A DNA stretch of 64,000 bases from Bradyrhizobium sp. CCGB12 (GCF_024199845.1 NZ_JANADO010000001.1:2542001-2606000), one strand, 5' to 3'. Shown: positions 17,953-30,282, counted from the stretch's first letter. Notes: generated by a model from the letters alone, not told the origin. A program made the numbers and translations.

Positions 17953-18594
17953 TCAGGCTCTCTGCTGAATCCGGCAGACCACTTCGGCAATCTCTTCCAT
18001 CTGCGCGAACATGTGATCCGGCGCAAGCGCCCGCAACGCCGCCGGCGCCGCATAGCCCCAGCACACCGCACCGCAGGCAATGCCGACGGAGCGCGCCGCC
18101 TCGATGTCGCGGACCTCGTCGCCAACCGAAATCACCTGGGCGGGCTCGACGCCGGCGCGGCGAATGACCCGGCGGAATTTCGCGGGCTTGCCGAACAGCG
18201 ACGCGGCGCAGTCGAAATGTGAAAACAGCGCCGCGGCCTCGCCAAGTTTCTCGCGCGCATTGGCCTCGCTGTCGGAGGTCACCAGCGCGAGCTGCACGCC
18301 GTTCCCAGCCAGCGTTTGCAGCATCGTCTCGACGCCCGCAAACAGCGAAATCTCGCTAGCTGCCTCCGCCTTCAGCCGCCGCGCATGCCGCGCGATCGCC
18401 GGCAGCTTCCACAAGGGCACCTCGAGCCGGGCGAGAATCTCGCGGCTCGAAGCGTGCCGCAGCTCCTCGACCTCCTCATCCCTCACGCGGCGAAAGCCGA
18501 AGTGATCCGCGACATCGTTGATGGTGCGCAAGAACCACGGAAAGCTGTCGGCGAGGGTGCCGTCAAGATCGAAGATGGCGAGGGAGTAGGGCAC
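17953..18594 (-). CDS. HAD-superfamily phosphatase (phosphoglycolate phosphatase-like)
   Basis: A 213-residue HAD hydrolase with a GTG start at 18594. Motif I is IFDLDGTLADS (Asp nucleophile about residue 9), motif II is LALVTSDSE, motif III lysine is in GKPAKF and motif IV is VISVGDEVRDIEAARSVG. The helical cap insertion lies between motifs I and II, which places it in subfamily I like Gph. The substrate is unknown. It ends 36 bp upstream of the nucleoside hydrolase start, so a nucleotide or sugar-phosphate salvage pair is possible. Confidence 0.85.
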   Translation of the reverse strand: MPYSLAIFDLDGTLADSFPWFLRTINDVADHFGFRRVRDEEVEELRHASSREILARLEVPLWKLPAIARHARRLKAEAASEISLFAGVETMLQTLAGNGVQLALVTSDSEANAREKLGEAAALFSHFDCAASLFGKPAKFRRVIRRAGVEPAQVISVGDEVRDIEAARSVGIACGAVCWGYAAPAALRALAPDHMFAQMEEIAEVVCRIQQRA

Positions 18595-18624
18595 GTGAAG
18601 GGAAGACTCCGGATGTCGCTTCGT

Positions 18625-19209
18625 TCATCCAGCTACTGAGCTAGAATTCCAAACAGTGTCCTCGGTCCAGCCCAGATCGGCGAATTCGGTGGCACGAAGC
18701 GATGTTTCTCCCTCCGCAAAGAATTCGTCAAGCTGAGGCGGTGCGACGCTCGTTCCGGACAGCATGGCGTGCGCCTGTCCGCGATGATGAATCTGATGTT
18801 GGAACAGGTGCATGAGCAGCCGGTCGCGTCGTTCGGTCTGTACGGCCGTGTCGCGGTTGATCCGCACAACGCTGTTGAGAATCTCGGGCGTCAATGCATC
18901 GCAGACTGCGATCAAGCGCTTGTCGACCGCGGCTTGCGCGGGCTTGAGCGCAGCAAGGGAAGGGTACGGCACCTCGTTCTTCCAGGCCGCCGGGCCCAAC
19001 CATCCACCCTCCAGCGCATCGACATAGAAGAGGTCAATGACATGGATGTGGTTGAGCGTGCGCTGCAGGCTTGGAAAGAACCCGGTCCGCTCGGCTTCGA
19101 AATCAGCCTGAGGCAGAGCAGCGCAAGCCGTGAGCAGCCGATGGTTTGCCCAGGCATTGTTATGGGCGAACGCGCGATAGGTCTGCACAAGCCCGGCAGG
19201 CACGCTCAT
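18625..19209 (-). CDS. DinB-family four-helix protein
   Basis: A 194-residue protein with the DinB metal ligands visible: His54 in TLNHIHVIDLFYVDAL and the pair in HQIHHRGQAH. The fold is a four-helix bundle related to YfiT and bacillithiol transferases, often binding zinc or nickel. The ATG at 19209 directly follows GAGGAAGGA. It sits 43 bp upstream of nothing else on its strand except the HAD gene, and immediately after uvrA's 3' end; a role in DNA repair should not be assumed from the family name. Confidence 0.85.
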   Translation of the reverse strand: MSVPAGLVQTYRAFAHNNAWANHRLLTACAALPQADFEAERTGFFPSLQRTLNHIHVIDLFYVDALEGGWLGPAAWKNEVPYPSLAALKPAQAAVDKRLIAVCDALTPEILNSVVRINRDTAVQTERRDRLLMHLFQHQIHHRGQAHAMLSGTSVAPPQLDEFFAEGETSLRATEFADLGWTEDTVWNSSSVAG

Positions 19210-19252
19210 TCCTTCCTCAGACGAGTGCGCCGGCACATGCCAGCCGTGTCAA

Positions 19253-22228
<2,976 letters not shown>

Positions 22229-22326
22229 CCCGGTGGTCCCTTGGGAATCCCAAAGACGCGCGATCGCGCCAATGTAAGAGGCGCGCTTCGCCCGGAACCG
22301 GGATCGGCGCCGCTGGGTATGTCAGC

Positions 22327-22341
22327 GAACGTAGGAAGAAC
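22327..22341 (-). promoter_or_regulatory. LexA (SOS) box of uvrA
   Basis: GAAC (22327-22330), seven bases, GAAC (22338-22341); on the coding strand of uvrA this is GTTC-N7-GTTC, the exact alphaproteobacterial LexA consensus. It lies 99-113 bp upstream of the uvrA ATG. Confidence 0.8.
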
Positions 22342-22443
22342 GGAGACGGATTTCCAGAGGGAGTTGCGAATCGTCAACGGAATGTTGGCGGGCTGGCGGC
22401 ATCTGGCAGCAGGAGACGCGAGGAACCGCGGGGCCACCAAAAC

Positions 22444-22470
22444 AAAAAGGCCGGCGCGAGGCCGGCCTTT
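22444..22470 (-). terminator. Terminator of outer-membrane barrel gene 1
   Basis: An 8-bp stem AGGCCGGC / GCCGGCCT with a GCGAG loop (plus-strand view). On the reverse strand it is followed by TTTTTG. The same hairpin recurs after the two neighbouring paralogues. Confidence 0.88.
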
Positions 22471-22510
22471 CGTGACAATGTAACTCGGTGGCGACGATCA
22501 GTACTTCAGC

Positions 22511-23257
22511 TCAGTACTTGGCGACGACCGGGCCGCCGAAGGTGTAGTTGAGGCGGACGGTGCCCATGTCGACGTCCTGCTTGATACGGTCGATGCGGTC
22601 GTTGACGCCCAGAACCGTAAAGCTGACATTGCGGTGGCCCATGAACAGATGGTCGTATTCGATCGCCACGGACCAGTTCGGCGCGAAACCGAACTCGAGG
22701 CCAGTGCCGACCGCACCACCCCAGCGCGTTTCGCTAGCGCTGTCGAGGACCACGCCGCCCACCAGACCGTTGTACTTGGCGTGCGTGACGGCGGCGCCAC
22801 CCTTTACGTACCAGAGCACGTTGTTCCAGGCATAGCCGACCTGACCCGTGAACAGGCCAAGTGCATCGATCTTGGTCTCGTTGACGAGGGGCGCAAGCAC
22901 CAAGCTCCCATTCGAGCCCTTCAGATTGGCCCAGTCGCCCTGAGCTTCGAGGCCGAAGACCCAGTTGGCCGACTGCCAGCGATAACCGACCTGGCCACCG
23001 ACGACGCCGCCGGTCGCATTGTGGCAGCCTTCAGCCGTGTCCGGCCCCGGAACGCCGAAGATATTGTTGACGTCCCAGCAATTGCGGCTGGAGGCACCAC
23101 CGCCGTTGATGCCGATGTAGAAACCGCTCCAGTTGTAAAAAGCCACCGGAGCGACCGGAGCCTTGGTGTAGGGGCGCGCCGCGAGATCGGCGGCCATAAC
23201 GGGAGAGAACGCGCTCAGTGCAAGCAAGCTGGTCGAAGCGAAAAGAATTTTTCTCAT
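22511..23257 (-). CDS. Outer-membrane beta-barrel protein (Omp25/Omp31-like), copy 1
   Basis: A 248-residue barrel protein. The signal peptide ends SPVMA, followed by the family N-terminus ADLAARPYTKAP and YNWSGFYIGINGGG. Repeated amphipathic strands end with LNYTFGGPVVAKY. Two cysteines (RNCWD and EGCHN) could form an extracellular-loop disulfide. Omp25/31-type proteins are surface porin-like or structural barrels in rhizobia and Brucella. It is most similar to copy 3 (shared CWD, GGxVGGQVGYRWQS and FGFAPNWSV blocks). Confidence 0.92.
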   Translation of the reverse strand: MRKILFASTSLLALSAFSPVMAADLAARPYTKAPVAPVAFYNWSGFYIGINGGGASSRNCWDVNNIFGVPGPDTAEGCHNATGGVVGGQVGYRWQSANWVFGLEAQGDWANLKGSNGSLVLAPLVNETKIDALGLFTGQVGYAWNNVLWYVKGGAAVTHAKYNGLVGGVVLDSASETRWGGAVGTGLEFGFAPNWSVAIEYDHLFMGHRNVSFTVLGVNDRIDRIKQDVDMGTVRLNYTFGGPVVAKY

Positions 23258-23422
23258 ATCAACTCAATCCCCAGTTTCTGCGTTGCCTTCCGTGCAGAGG
23301 AAGGATTCGGACTCTCAGATCCGACCGATTCATACCCCAATAAAGCCGCAGGTTGTGTGCCCGAGAAGCCACAACATAAGGGAAAGCGCGCCCTGATTTG
23401 GCGGTCTCGTGCGTTACGGCGG

Positions 23423-23452
23423 GACGCCAACAAATAAGACGCCAACAAATAA
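23423..23452. repeat. Tandem 15-bp direct repeat
   Basis: GACGCCAACAAATAA is present twice without a gap, just next to the terminator that follows barrel gene 2. It probably arose by slippage or local duplication. Confidence 0.9.
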
Positions 23453-23477
23453 AAAGGCCGGCGCGAGGCCGGCCTTT
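23451..23477 (-). terminator. Terminator of outer-membrane barrel gene 2
   Basis: The same AGGCCGGC-GCGAG-GCCGGCCT hairpin as at 22444-22470, with the T-run on the reverse strand. Confidence 0.88.
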
Positions 23478-23500
23478 CGTGACGATGTGACGTCGGTAGC

Positions 23501-23537
23501 GATCAGTACTTCAGATCAGTACTTCAGATCAGTACTT
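23501..23537. repeat. 13-bp tandem repeat across the stop codon of barrel gene 2
   Basis: GATCAGTACTTCA occurs twice, with a third partial copy that includes the TAC TGA end of the coding sequence (stop at 23529-23531). A shorter trace of the same duplication is seen after barrel gene 1 (around 22498-22520). Confidence 0.9.
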
Positions 23538-24200
23538 GGCGACGATCGGGCCGCCGAAGTGATAGTTCACGCCGACCTGCACGGTGTGGAAGTTGAGCGT
23601 GCCGGTGTTCACCGGAGCGCCGAGACCGGAGAAGTAGGTTTCGCCGCCGAGGCTGCGATAGAGGTACTCGCCCTTGACCGACCACTGCGGCGCGAAGAAC
23701 GCCTCGACGCCTGCACCGACAGTCCAGCCGGAGTGGAACTTGCTGTCGGAGACGGTCACGCCGAGCGCGCTGACGCTGAGCTTGTTGTCGATCCAGGCGT
23801 AGCCGCCGGTGCCGTAGAACAGGACGTTGTTGACGGCCCAGCCGATACGGCCACGCACGGTGCCGAGCGCGTCGGTCTTGGAGGACACGGTGATGCCGAG
23901 CGCGGTCGCCGAGGCGCTCACGTCAGCCCAGGCGCCATCGGCCTCGATGCCGAACACGACGTTGCCGGTCTGCCAATTGTAGCCGGCGGTGCCGCCGACA
24001 AAGCCGCCCTTCATCTTCGGGTCGCCGGAAGCGTTTTCCCAGGCGCCGCCACCGACGATACCGAGATAGAAGCCGGTCCAGTTGTAGACCGAGGCAACGG
24101 CCACCGGAGCCTTGGTGTAGGGGCGCGCCGCAAGGTCAGCGGCCGAGGCCGGAGCGGCGAGTGCGAACAAACAGGCCGAAGCCAACAAAACCTTCTTCAT
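23529..24200 (-). CDS. Outer-membrane beta-barrel protein (Omp25/Omp31-like), copy 2
   Basis: A 223-residue barrel protein starting MKKVLLASACLFALAAPASA, then ADLAARPYTKAPVAVASVYNW. It shares TGFYLGIVGGG and the end VNYHFGGPIVAKY with its neighbours but lacks the cysteine pair and is about 25 residues shorter, so it is the most divergent of the three. The ATG at 24200 begins the signal peptide; the frame upstream (to 24275) is not used. It has its own terminator and promoter region, so it is probably transcribed alone. Confidence 0.92.
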   Translation of the reverse strand: MKKVLLASACLFALAAPASAADLAARPYTKAPVAVASVYNWTGFYLGIVGGGAWENASGDPKMKGGFVGGTAGYNWQTGNVVFGIEADGAWADVSASATALGITVSSKTDALGTVRGRIGWAVNNVLFYGTGGYAWIDNKLSVSALGVTVSDSKFHSGWTVGAGVEAFFAPQWSVKGEYLYRSLGGETYFSGLGAPVNTGTLNFHTVQVGVNYHFGGPIVAKY

Positions 24201-24384
24201 ATTCAACCTAATCCCAGTCCCAGTTTCTGTTGTTGCCTTCCGTGCGTTGGAAGGGCAGCGGACGCTGTGGTCCAACTGGCGTCGTGCTTACACCAACAAA
24301 GCCGCAAGTTGTGTCTCCAAAAAGCCACAACAGTGACAAAACGTAATGGTTATTGACTTATTGTTTCCGGGGCCATGCAGCAGC

Positions 24385-24411
24385 AAAAAGGCCGGCGCGA
24401 GGCCGGCCTTT
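24385..24411 (-). terminator. Terminator of outer-membrane barrel gene 3
   Basis: The third copy of the AGGCCGGC-GCGAG-GCCGGCCT hairpin, with the T-run on the reverse strand. Confidence 0.88.
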
Positions 24412-24442
24412 CGTCTTCGGTCAGAAGAAACGTTGCTTGCGA

Positions 24443-25204
24443 TCAGTACCTGGCGATCGAGGGGCCGCCCCAACGGTAGTTCACGCGGACGAGAGCCATA
24501 TCAACGTCCTGGCTGACGCGTTCGGTCTGAACGAAGGCGCCGGCGAAGTTGAAGTCGACGTTACGATCGCCGAGGAAGATGTGATTGTACTCGACGCCCA
24601 CCGACCAGTTCGGGGCGAAGCCAAATTCGACACCCGCGCCGACCGTTCCGCCCCAGCGGGTTCCGTTGGCCGAACCGAAGACAGTGCCTGCACCCACGAA
24701 CCCTGGCGCGACGAGGAGGTCGTAACTGCTGTCCACGACGGCGGCGCCACCCTTCACGTAGAACAAAACGTTATTCCAGGCATAGCCGATCTGGCCGGTA
24801 ATCAGGCCGAACGCATCGATCCGCGAACGGTTCTGCTGACCTAGAGCAGTCGGGCTGATGTTGTTTCCGCTGAAGTCAGCCCAGTTGCCTTGGCCTTCCA
24901 CGCCAAACACCCAATTGCTGGACTGCCAGCGGTAGCCGACCTGACCACCGACCGTGCCGCCCGATGCGTCATGGCAGCCGTCGTCGACCAGCGTGCCGGT
25001 GACCGGCGTCACGAAGTCCCAGCAATTGCGGCTCGTACCCCAGCCACCGTTGATGCCGATGTAGAAGCCGCTCCAGTCGTAGATGGTGGCGACCATCGGC
25101 GGTGGAGCCTTCGTGTAAGGACGCGCCGCCATATCCGCCGCGCTTGCGGGGGCCGACAGGCCCATTGCCACTATGCCGATTGCACCAAACAGAATCTTAT
25201 TCAT
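24443..25204 (-). CDS. Outer-membrane beta-barrel protein (Omp25/Omp31-like), copy 3
   Basis: A 253-residue barrel protein with signal peptide MNKILFGAIGIVAMGLSAPASA. It has the same blocks as copy 1 (SGFYIGINGGWG, RNCWD, GGTVGGQVGYRWQSSNWVFG, FGFAPNWSVGVEYNHIFLG) and the cysteine pair. The ATG at 25204 follows GGGGAGACTGACTGCA. The last residues are WGGPSIARY, with a terminal aromatic residue as expected for BAM-dependent insertion. Confidence 0.92.
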   Translation of the reverse strand: MNKILFGAIGIVAMGLSAPASAADMAARPYTKAPPPMVATIYDWSGFYIGINGGWGTSRNCWDFVTPVTGTLVDDGCHDASGGTVGGQVGYRWQSSNWVFGVEGQGNWADFSGNNISPTALGQQNRSRIDAFGLITGQIGYAWNNVLFYVKGGAAVVDSSYDLLVAPGFVGAGTVFGSANGTRWGGTVGAGVEFGFAPNWSVGVEYNHIFLGDRNVDFNFAGAFVQTERVSQDVDMALVRVNYRWGGPSIARY

Positions 25205-25667
25205 TGCAGTCAGTCTCCCCAGTTTCGTCCGCTTCGTGTCCCGAAGCGGTTGATCAGGCGCGACGCCCATATGAACTAAGTCCGACTCAACCGTAGCTTA
25301 GGGAAGTGGGGAAGTCCGTCTCCGAAATACCACACTGGCAAGCCTTCGGAAGCGGTCGCAACTTGATGAATGTTAAGTGGTTTTTCCCTTTCGTGGGAAC
25401 CGGAAAAAAGTTCCATCCGAGGTGCGCGCTTCGTCGTCGCATCAGGCAGTTCTAGTCTCCAATTTTGCCGTGTCGCAGCGACGGAACAAATCTGGAACAA
25501 ACTGGTGGTCGGTGCTATATGTGGGGATAACCTGAGGAGCAGCGGGTTGATCGACGCCCGCAAGTCTGTGGCGAGCGTATAGGGTCGCCTCAACACAGGT
25601 TGCAGGGCGTCGCGCGGAGCGGGCCCGGCCTTCTGGAATTCAGCGGCATTTGGAGTGGAGAGCGGCG
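25205..25667. other. Divergent promoter region, barrel gene 3 / ssb
   Basis: A 463-bp gap with no convincing gene. It contains the ssb LexA box (25484-25498) and must contain the promoters of both flanking genes. Confidence 0.5.
25484..25498 (+). promoter_or_regulatory. LexA (SOS) box of ssb
   Basis: GAAC (25484-25487), seven bases (AAATCTG), GAAC (25495-25498): an exact match to the alphaproteobacterial GAAC-N7-GAAC box, 170 bp upstream of the ssb start. Confidence 0.75.
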
Positions 25668-26162
25668 ATGGCGGGAAGCGTCAACAAGGTCATTCTGGTT
25701 GGAAATCTCGGCAAGGATCCCGAAATCCGTCGCACGCAGGACGGGCGGCCGATCGCGAATTTGAGCATCGCCACCTCGGAGACCTGGCGCGACAAGAACA
25801 GCGGCGAGCGCAAGGAAAAGACCGAGTGGCATCGCGTCGTGATCTTCAACGAGGGGCTCTGCAAGGTCGCCGAGCAGTACCTGAAGAAGGGCGCGAAGGT
25901 TTACATCGAGGGCGCGCTCCAGACCCGCAAATGGACTGACCAGAGCGGCGTCGAGAAGTACTCCACCGAGGTTGTGCTCCAAGGCTTCAACTCGACGCTG
26001 ACGATGCTCGACGGCCGCGGCGGCGGCGGAGGCGGCAGCTTCGGCGAGGAGCCGGGCGGCGATTTCGGCTCCTCCGGTCCCGTCAGCAGCGCGCCGCGCC
26101 GTCCCGTTGCCGCTGGCGGCGGTGGCCGCAACAACGACATGGACGACGACATCCCGTTCTGA
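25668..26162 (+). CDS. ssb: Single-stranded DNA-binding protein
   Basis: A 164-residue protein. The OB fold spans about residues 1-110 ([18 protein letters not shown], then [19 protein letters not shown]), followed by a glycine-rich linker and the acidic partner-binding tip DDDIPF. It coats ssDNA and recruits replication and repair proteins through the tip. The ATG at 25668 is preferred to an upstream in-frame start because GGAG lies at 25652 and the family begins MAGSVNKV. A LexA box lies upstream. Confidence 0.97.
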   Translation: MAGSVNKVILVGNLGKDPEIRRTQDGRPIANLSIATSETWRDKNSGERKEKTEWHRVVIFNEGLCKVAEQYLKKGAKVYIEGALQTRKWTDQSGVEKYSTEVVLQGFNSTLTMLDGRGGGGGGSFGEEPGGDFGSSGPVSSAPRRPVAAGGGGRNNDMDDDIPF

Positions 26163-26247
26163 GGACGCGGACTGCACGTGAAGCCGCGGCGGGCGATCAG
26201 CCAGCGCTTGGCGCGCGGTATCAGCCATTCTAATTAATCGACGGGGC

Positions 26248-26272
26248 GGGCTCGGATTTTCCGGGCCCGTTT
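26248..26272 (+). terminator. ssb terminator
   Basis: Stem GGGCTCGGA (26248-26256) with TCCGGGCCC (26260-26268), one G-T pair, then GTTT. It lies 86 bp after the ssb stop. Confidence 0.7.
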
Positions 26273-26555
26273 CATGTGTGACTCGAATTCAGCTCGGCCT
26301 GCTGTCGGGGCGCTGGCGCTCCGCGGATCCCGCGAACGGCGAGTGGTCGACGGAAACGTCGCCGGGGACGGTTCTCGAGGGGGCAAAAGCGAGTTTCGCG
26401 AGGCCGTTTCCGGGGCTCTCGGGAGTGTCGCGTCCGAGCCCGTAAGTCGTTGGAAAAATAAGCAGAAAAAGCGCTTCCCGAACCCCTCGCAAGGGTGGTT
26501 ATCGGAGACCCGATGCGCTATATGATTCCCAGATAAAACCTCACCGGATTTCCCC

Positions 26556-29294
26556 TTGGCTGACGACGACAACAAGCCCGGCGACCAGCCGGCGCAACCC
26601 TCGGACATTCGCCCCGTTTCGATCTACGAGGAGATGAAGAAGTCCTACCTCGATTACGCCATGAGCGTGATCGTGTCGCGCGCGCTGCCCGATGCACGCG
26701 ACGGTCTGAAGCCGGTGCATCGCCGCATCCTGTTCTCGATGAACGAGGAAGGCTACACGCCCGACAAGAAGCACAAGAAGTCTGCCGGCATCGTCGGCGA
26801 CGTCATGGGCCAATACCATCCGCATGGCGACCAGGCGATTTATGACGCGCTGGTGCGCATGGCGCAGCCGTTTTCGATGCGTGAACTGCTGGTGGACGGG
26901 CAGGGCAATTTCGGCTCGGTCGACGGCGATCCGCCGGCGGCGATGCGCTACACCGAATCCCGCCTGACCAAGATCGCGCTCAAGCTGCTCGACGACATCG
27001 ACAACGAGACGGTCGACTTCCAGGACAACTATGACGGCTCGACCAAGGAGCCGGTGGTCCTGCCGGCGCGGTTCCCGAATTTGCTGGTCAATGGCGCCGG
27101 CGGCATCGCTGTCGGCATGGCCACCAACATCCCGCCGCACAATCTCGGCGAGGTGATCGACGCTTGTCTGGCGCTGGTCGACAATCCGTCGCTGACGATT
27201 GACGAGCTCAACAACATCATCCCGGGCCCGGATTTCCCGACCGGCGGCATCATCCTGGGCCGTCAGGGCATCCGCAGTGCCTACCATCTCGGCCGCGGTT
27301 CCATCGTAATGCGCGGCAAGGTCGAGTTCGAGACGATCCGCAAGGAGCGCGAGGCGATCGTCATCACCGAGATCCCGTATCAGGTGAACAAGGCGACGAT
27401 GGTCGAGCGCATCGCCGAGCTCTACAAGGAAAAGAAGATCGAGGGCATCTCGGATCTGCGCGACGAATCCGATCGCGACGGCTACCGCGTCGTCGTCGAA
27501 CTCAAGCGCGATGCCGTGCCCGACGTGGTGCTGAACCAGCTCTACAAGTTCACGCCGCTGCAGACGAGCTTCGGCGTCAACGCCGTTGCGCTCGACAGCG
27601 GCCGCCCGCTGACGATGAACCTGAAGGACATGCTGACGATCTTCGTCGGCTTCCGCGAGCAGGTCGTCACCCGCCGGACCAAGTACAAGCTGCGCAAGGC
27701 GCGTGAGCGCGCCCATGAGCAGGTCGGCCTCGCGATTGCGGTCGCCAATATCGACGAGATCATCCGCGTCATCCGCACCTCGCCGACGCCGGCTGTTGCG
27801 CGCGAGACCCTGATGACGCGCGACTGGCCCGCACGGGACGTCGAGGACATCATCACGCTGATCGACGATCCCCGCCATCGCATCAACGAGGACGGCACCA
27901 TCCGCCTATCGCTGGATCAGGCCAAGGCCATCCTGGAGCTGCGCCTGGCGCGCCTCACTGCGCTCGGCCGCGACGAGATCGGTGACGAGCTCTCCAAGCT
28001 TGCTGGCGAGATCGGCGAGTATCTCGAGATCCTGCACTCGCGCGCCCGCATCCTCGATATCATCAAGACCGAGCTCGCCGAGGTGAAGGCCGAGTTCGCC
28101 ACGCCGCGCCGCACCGTGATCATGGAGCAGGAAGGCGAGGTCGAGGACGAGGACCTGATCCAGCGCGAGGACATGGTCGTCACCGTCTCGCACGCCGGCT
28201 ACGTCAAGCGCGTGCCGCTGTCGGCCTACCGCGCGCAGCGCCGCGGCGGCAAGGGCCGCGCCGGCATGCAGACGCGCGACGAGGATTTCGTCAGCCGCCT
28301 GTTCGTGGCCTCCACCCACACGCCGGTGCTGTTCTTCTCGTCCCGCGGCCAGGTCTACAAGGAAAAGGTCTGGCGCCTGCCGATGGCCGCGCCGAACGCG
28401 CGCGGCAAGGCGCTGATCAACATCCTGCCGCTGGAGCAGGGCGAGCGCATCACCACCATCATGCCGCTGCCCGAGGATGAATCGACCTGGGGCAACCTCG
28501 ACGTGATGTTCGCGACCACCGGCGGCAACGTCCGTCGCAACAAGCTGTCCGACTTCGTCGACGTCCGCCGTTCCGGCATCATCGCCATGAAGCTCGACGA
28601 CAACGAGGCGATCGTCGACGTGCAGATCTGCACCGAACGCGACGACGTGCTGCTGACCGGCGCCGGCGGCCAGTGCATCCGCTTCCCCGTCACCGACGTG
28701 CGCGTGTTCACGGGGCGCACCTCGATGGGCGTGCGCGGCATCGCGCTTGGCGAGGGCGACAAGGTGATTTCGCTGGCGATCCTGCGCCATGTCGAGACCA
28801 CCTCGGACGAACGCTCGGCCTACCTGAAGATGCGCCGCGCGGTCGCCGGCGAAGCCACGGCGGAAGAGGCTCCGGCAGATGCCGAGGCCGAGGAGGCCTC
28901 GGGCAGCTTCCAGCTCCCGCAGGAGCGCTATGTCGAGATGTCTGCGCAGGAGCAGGTCGTGCTGACCGTCTCCGTCAACGGCTACGGCAAGCGGACCTCG
29001 TCCTACGAGTACCGCACCACGGGCCGCGGCGGCAAAGGCATCGTCGCCATGAGCGTCAACAACCGCAACGGCAACCTGGTGGCCTCGTTCCCGGTGGAAG
29101 ACGCCGACCAGATCATGCTTGTCACCGATAAGGGGCAACTGATCCGCTGTCCGGTCGAAGGCATCCGCATCGCCGGCCGCTCGACCCAGGGCGTGATCGT
29201 GTTCGACACCGCCGAGGACGAGCACGTTGTCTCGGTCGAGCACATCACGGAAGAGGCCGAGAGCGGAAACGGTGAGAACGGGAACGGGGCGTAA
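26556..29294 (+). CDS. gyrA: DNA gyrase subunit A (TTG start)
   Basis: A 912-residue GyrA. The breakage-reunion domain has [31 protein letters not shown] and the active-site tyrosine Y132 in [10 protein letters not shown]. The C-terminal DNA-wrapping domain includes the GyrA box QRRGGKG and six blades. The start must be the TTG at 26556: an in-frame stop lies a few codons upstream and no ATG or GTG exists before the conserved N-terminus. At the E. coli Ser83 position the residue is Gln93, with Asp97 retained at the Asp87 position. The last 12 residues are Gly/Asn/Glu-rich. It introduces negative supercoils together with GyrB. Confidence 0.97.
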   Translation: MADDDNKPGDQPAQPSDIRPVSIYEEMKKSYLDYAMSVIVSRALPDARDGLKPVHRRILFSMNEEGYTPDKKHKKSAGIVGDVMGQYHPHGDQAIYDALVRMAQPFSMRELLVDGQGNFGSVDGDPPAAMRYTESRLTKIALKLLDDIDNETVDFQDNYDGSTKEPVVLPARFPNLLVNGAGGIAVGMATNIPPHNLGEVIDACLALVDNPSLTIDELNNIIPGPDFPTGGIILGRQGIRSAYHLGRGSIVMRGKVEFETIRKEREAIVITEIPYQVNKATMVERIAELYKEKKIEGISDLRDESDRDGYRVVVELKRDAVPDVVLNQLYKFTPLQTSFGVNAVALDSGRPLTMNLKDMLTIFVGFREQVVTRRTKYKLRKARERAHEQVGLAIAVANIDEIIRVIRTSPTPAVARETLMTRDWPARDVEDIITLIDDPRHRINEDGTIRLSLDQAKAILELRLARLTALGRDEIGDELSKLAGEIGEYLEILHSRARILDIIKTELAEVKAEFATPRRTVIMEQEGEVEDEDLIQREDMVVTVSHAGYVKRVPLSAYRAQRRGGKGRAGMQTRDEDFVSRLFVASTHTPVLFFSSRGQVYKEKVWRLPMAAPNARGKALINILPLEQGERITTIMPLPEDESTWGNLDVMFATTGGNVRRNKLSDFVDVRRSGIIAMKLDDNEAIVDVQICTERDDVLLTGAGGQCIRFPVTDVRVFTGRTSMGVRGIALGEGDKVISLAILRHVETTSDERSAYLKMRRAVAGEATAEEAPADAEAEEASGSFQLPQERYVEMSAQEQVVLTVSVNGYGKRTSSYEYRTTGRGGKGIVAMSVNNRNGNLVASFPVEDADQIMLVTDKGQLIRCPVEGIRIAGRSTQGVIVFDTAEDEHVVSVEHITEEAESGNGENGNGA

Positions 29295-29304
29295 AGCCCC
29301 GTTC
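29282..29304. terminator. Hairpin over convergent gyrA / APH stop codons
   Basis: GAACGGGGC (29282-29290), loop GTAAA, GCCCCGTTC (29296-29304), a perfect 9-bp stem. The gyrA stop (29292-29294) is in the loop and the neighbour's stop begins at 29304. There is no U-tract on either strand, so it may protect 3' ends or act with Rho. Confidence 0.6.
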
Positions 29305-30269
29305 TATGCGGCGCTCGCAAGCTCCGACGTGAGGCCGTCAAGCGCCTCGTGCTTGCCGATCTGCGCCATCCAGCACCATAGCTCCAGCGTGCAATAGACG
29401 CGGTAGAGACAAAGCGTCTCCTGCCAGTCGGGGCGCTCGATCTTGCCGTAGCCCGCGAGTAATCCTTCTCGCTTCGGCGCATCCTTCGGCGTGAAATAGT
29501 ACAGCGCCTTCGCAATATCCATCAGCGGATCGCCCGACGTTGCATTCTCGAAATCGACGATGCCGGACAGGTGTGGCTCGCCTTGCGACGTGACCAGCAC
29601 ATTGCCGGCATGGAAGTCGTAGTGGCAGAGGCGAGGGACGGCTGCTGCCTCGAAGAGATGCTGCCGCGCCGTGACGCTATCGCGAAGGCGCGCGGTCAGC
29701 GCGGGATCGCCGCCGCGCGTGCAAAACTCCGTCAGCTTTCGGTCGAACTGCGCGGACATGTAGGCATGGTTGCTCGGATACGCCGTCCAGACCCCTTTGG
29801 GACCGATATAGCCAAAACTGTCGAGTGTGACGTCGTTGATCCTGCGGAGCGCCGCACCCATCTCGGCGTAGACCGCAAACAACTCTGTCTCCGATAGCGT
29901 CGCCTCGCGCCGGCCGAGCACCGTGCCGTCGAGCCTGGTCATGAGCACGTAGTTGAGGTCGATCACCGATCGCGTGTCGTCGGCGAGGAGAATGGCGGGA
30001 ACAGATGTGCCGACGTCACGGAGTAGCCCGAGCACGTAGACTTCCTTCTCCATCTTCCACTGGAGCGATGCAGGGTAGACCTTGAGGATGCAGGCGGGCG
30101 CATCCGCCAACGCGACCTCAAGGACTGTGCTGATCTCCCCGCCATGCAGCTCAGTGATGCCGAGCACCGATGCATGCGTTATTGCCCGCAGGATGATCGA
30201 TTGCGCTTGATCGACCGATATCGTCAGCCGAGGCTTCAGAACGAGCGAGGCATCGTCAGTCATCGACAT
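29304..30269 (-). CDS. Aminoglycoside phosphotransferase-fold kinase (APH family)
   Basis: A 321-residue protein kinase-like phosphotransferase. The catalytic loop is CHYDFHAGNVLV (Brenner-type HxDxxxxN) and the metal-binding motif is GIVDFENATSGDPLMDIA. The N-lobe lysine is in CILKVYPA. The ATG at 30269 has GGAG six bases upstream. Despite the name, chromosomal members phosphorylate many small molecules (choline, homoserine and others), so antibiotic resistance should not be inferred. It starts 13 bp after the serine hydrolase stop, on the same strand. Confidence 0.85.
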   Translation of the reverse strand: MSMTDDASLVLKPRLTISVDQAQSIILRAITHASVLGITELHGGEISTVLEVALADAPACILKVYPASLQWKMEKEVYVLGLLRDVGTSVPAILLADDTRSVIDLNYVLMTRLDGTVLGRREATLSETELFAVYAEMGAALRRINDVTLDSFGYIGPKGVWTAYPSNHAYMSAQFDRKLTEFCTRGGDPALTARLRDSVTARQHLFEAAAVPRLCHYDFHAGNVLVTSQGEPHLSGIVDFENATSGDPLMDIAKALYYFTPKDAPKREGLLAGYGKIERPDWQETLCLYRVYCTLELWCWMAQIGKHEALDGLTSELASAA

Positions 30270-30282
30270 TTGCTCCGAGGTT

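Noticed and set aside
26541..29243. Two 445-codon reverse frames under gyrA
   Set aside because: Antisense shadows with typical biased composition; the forward GyrA frame is unambiguous.
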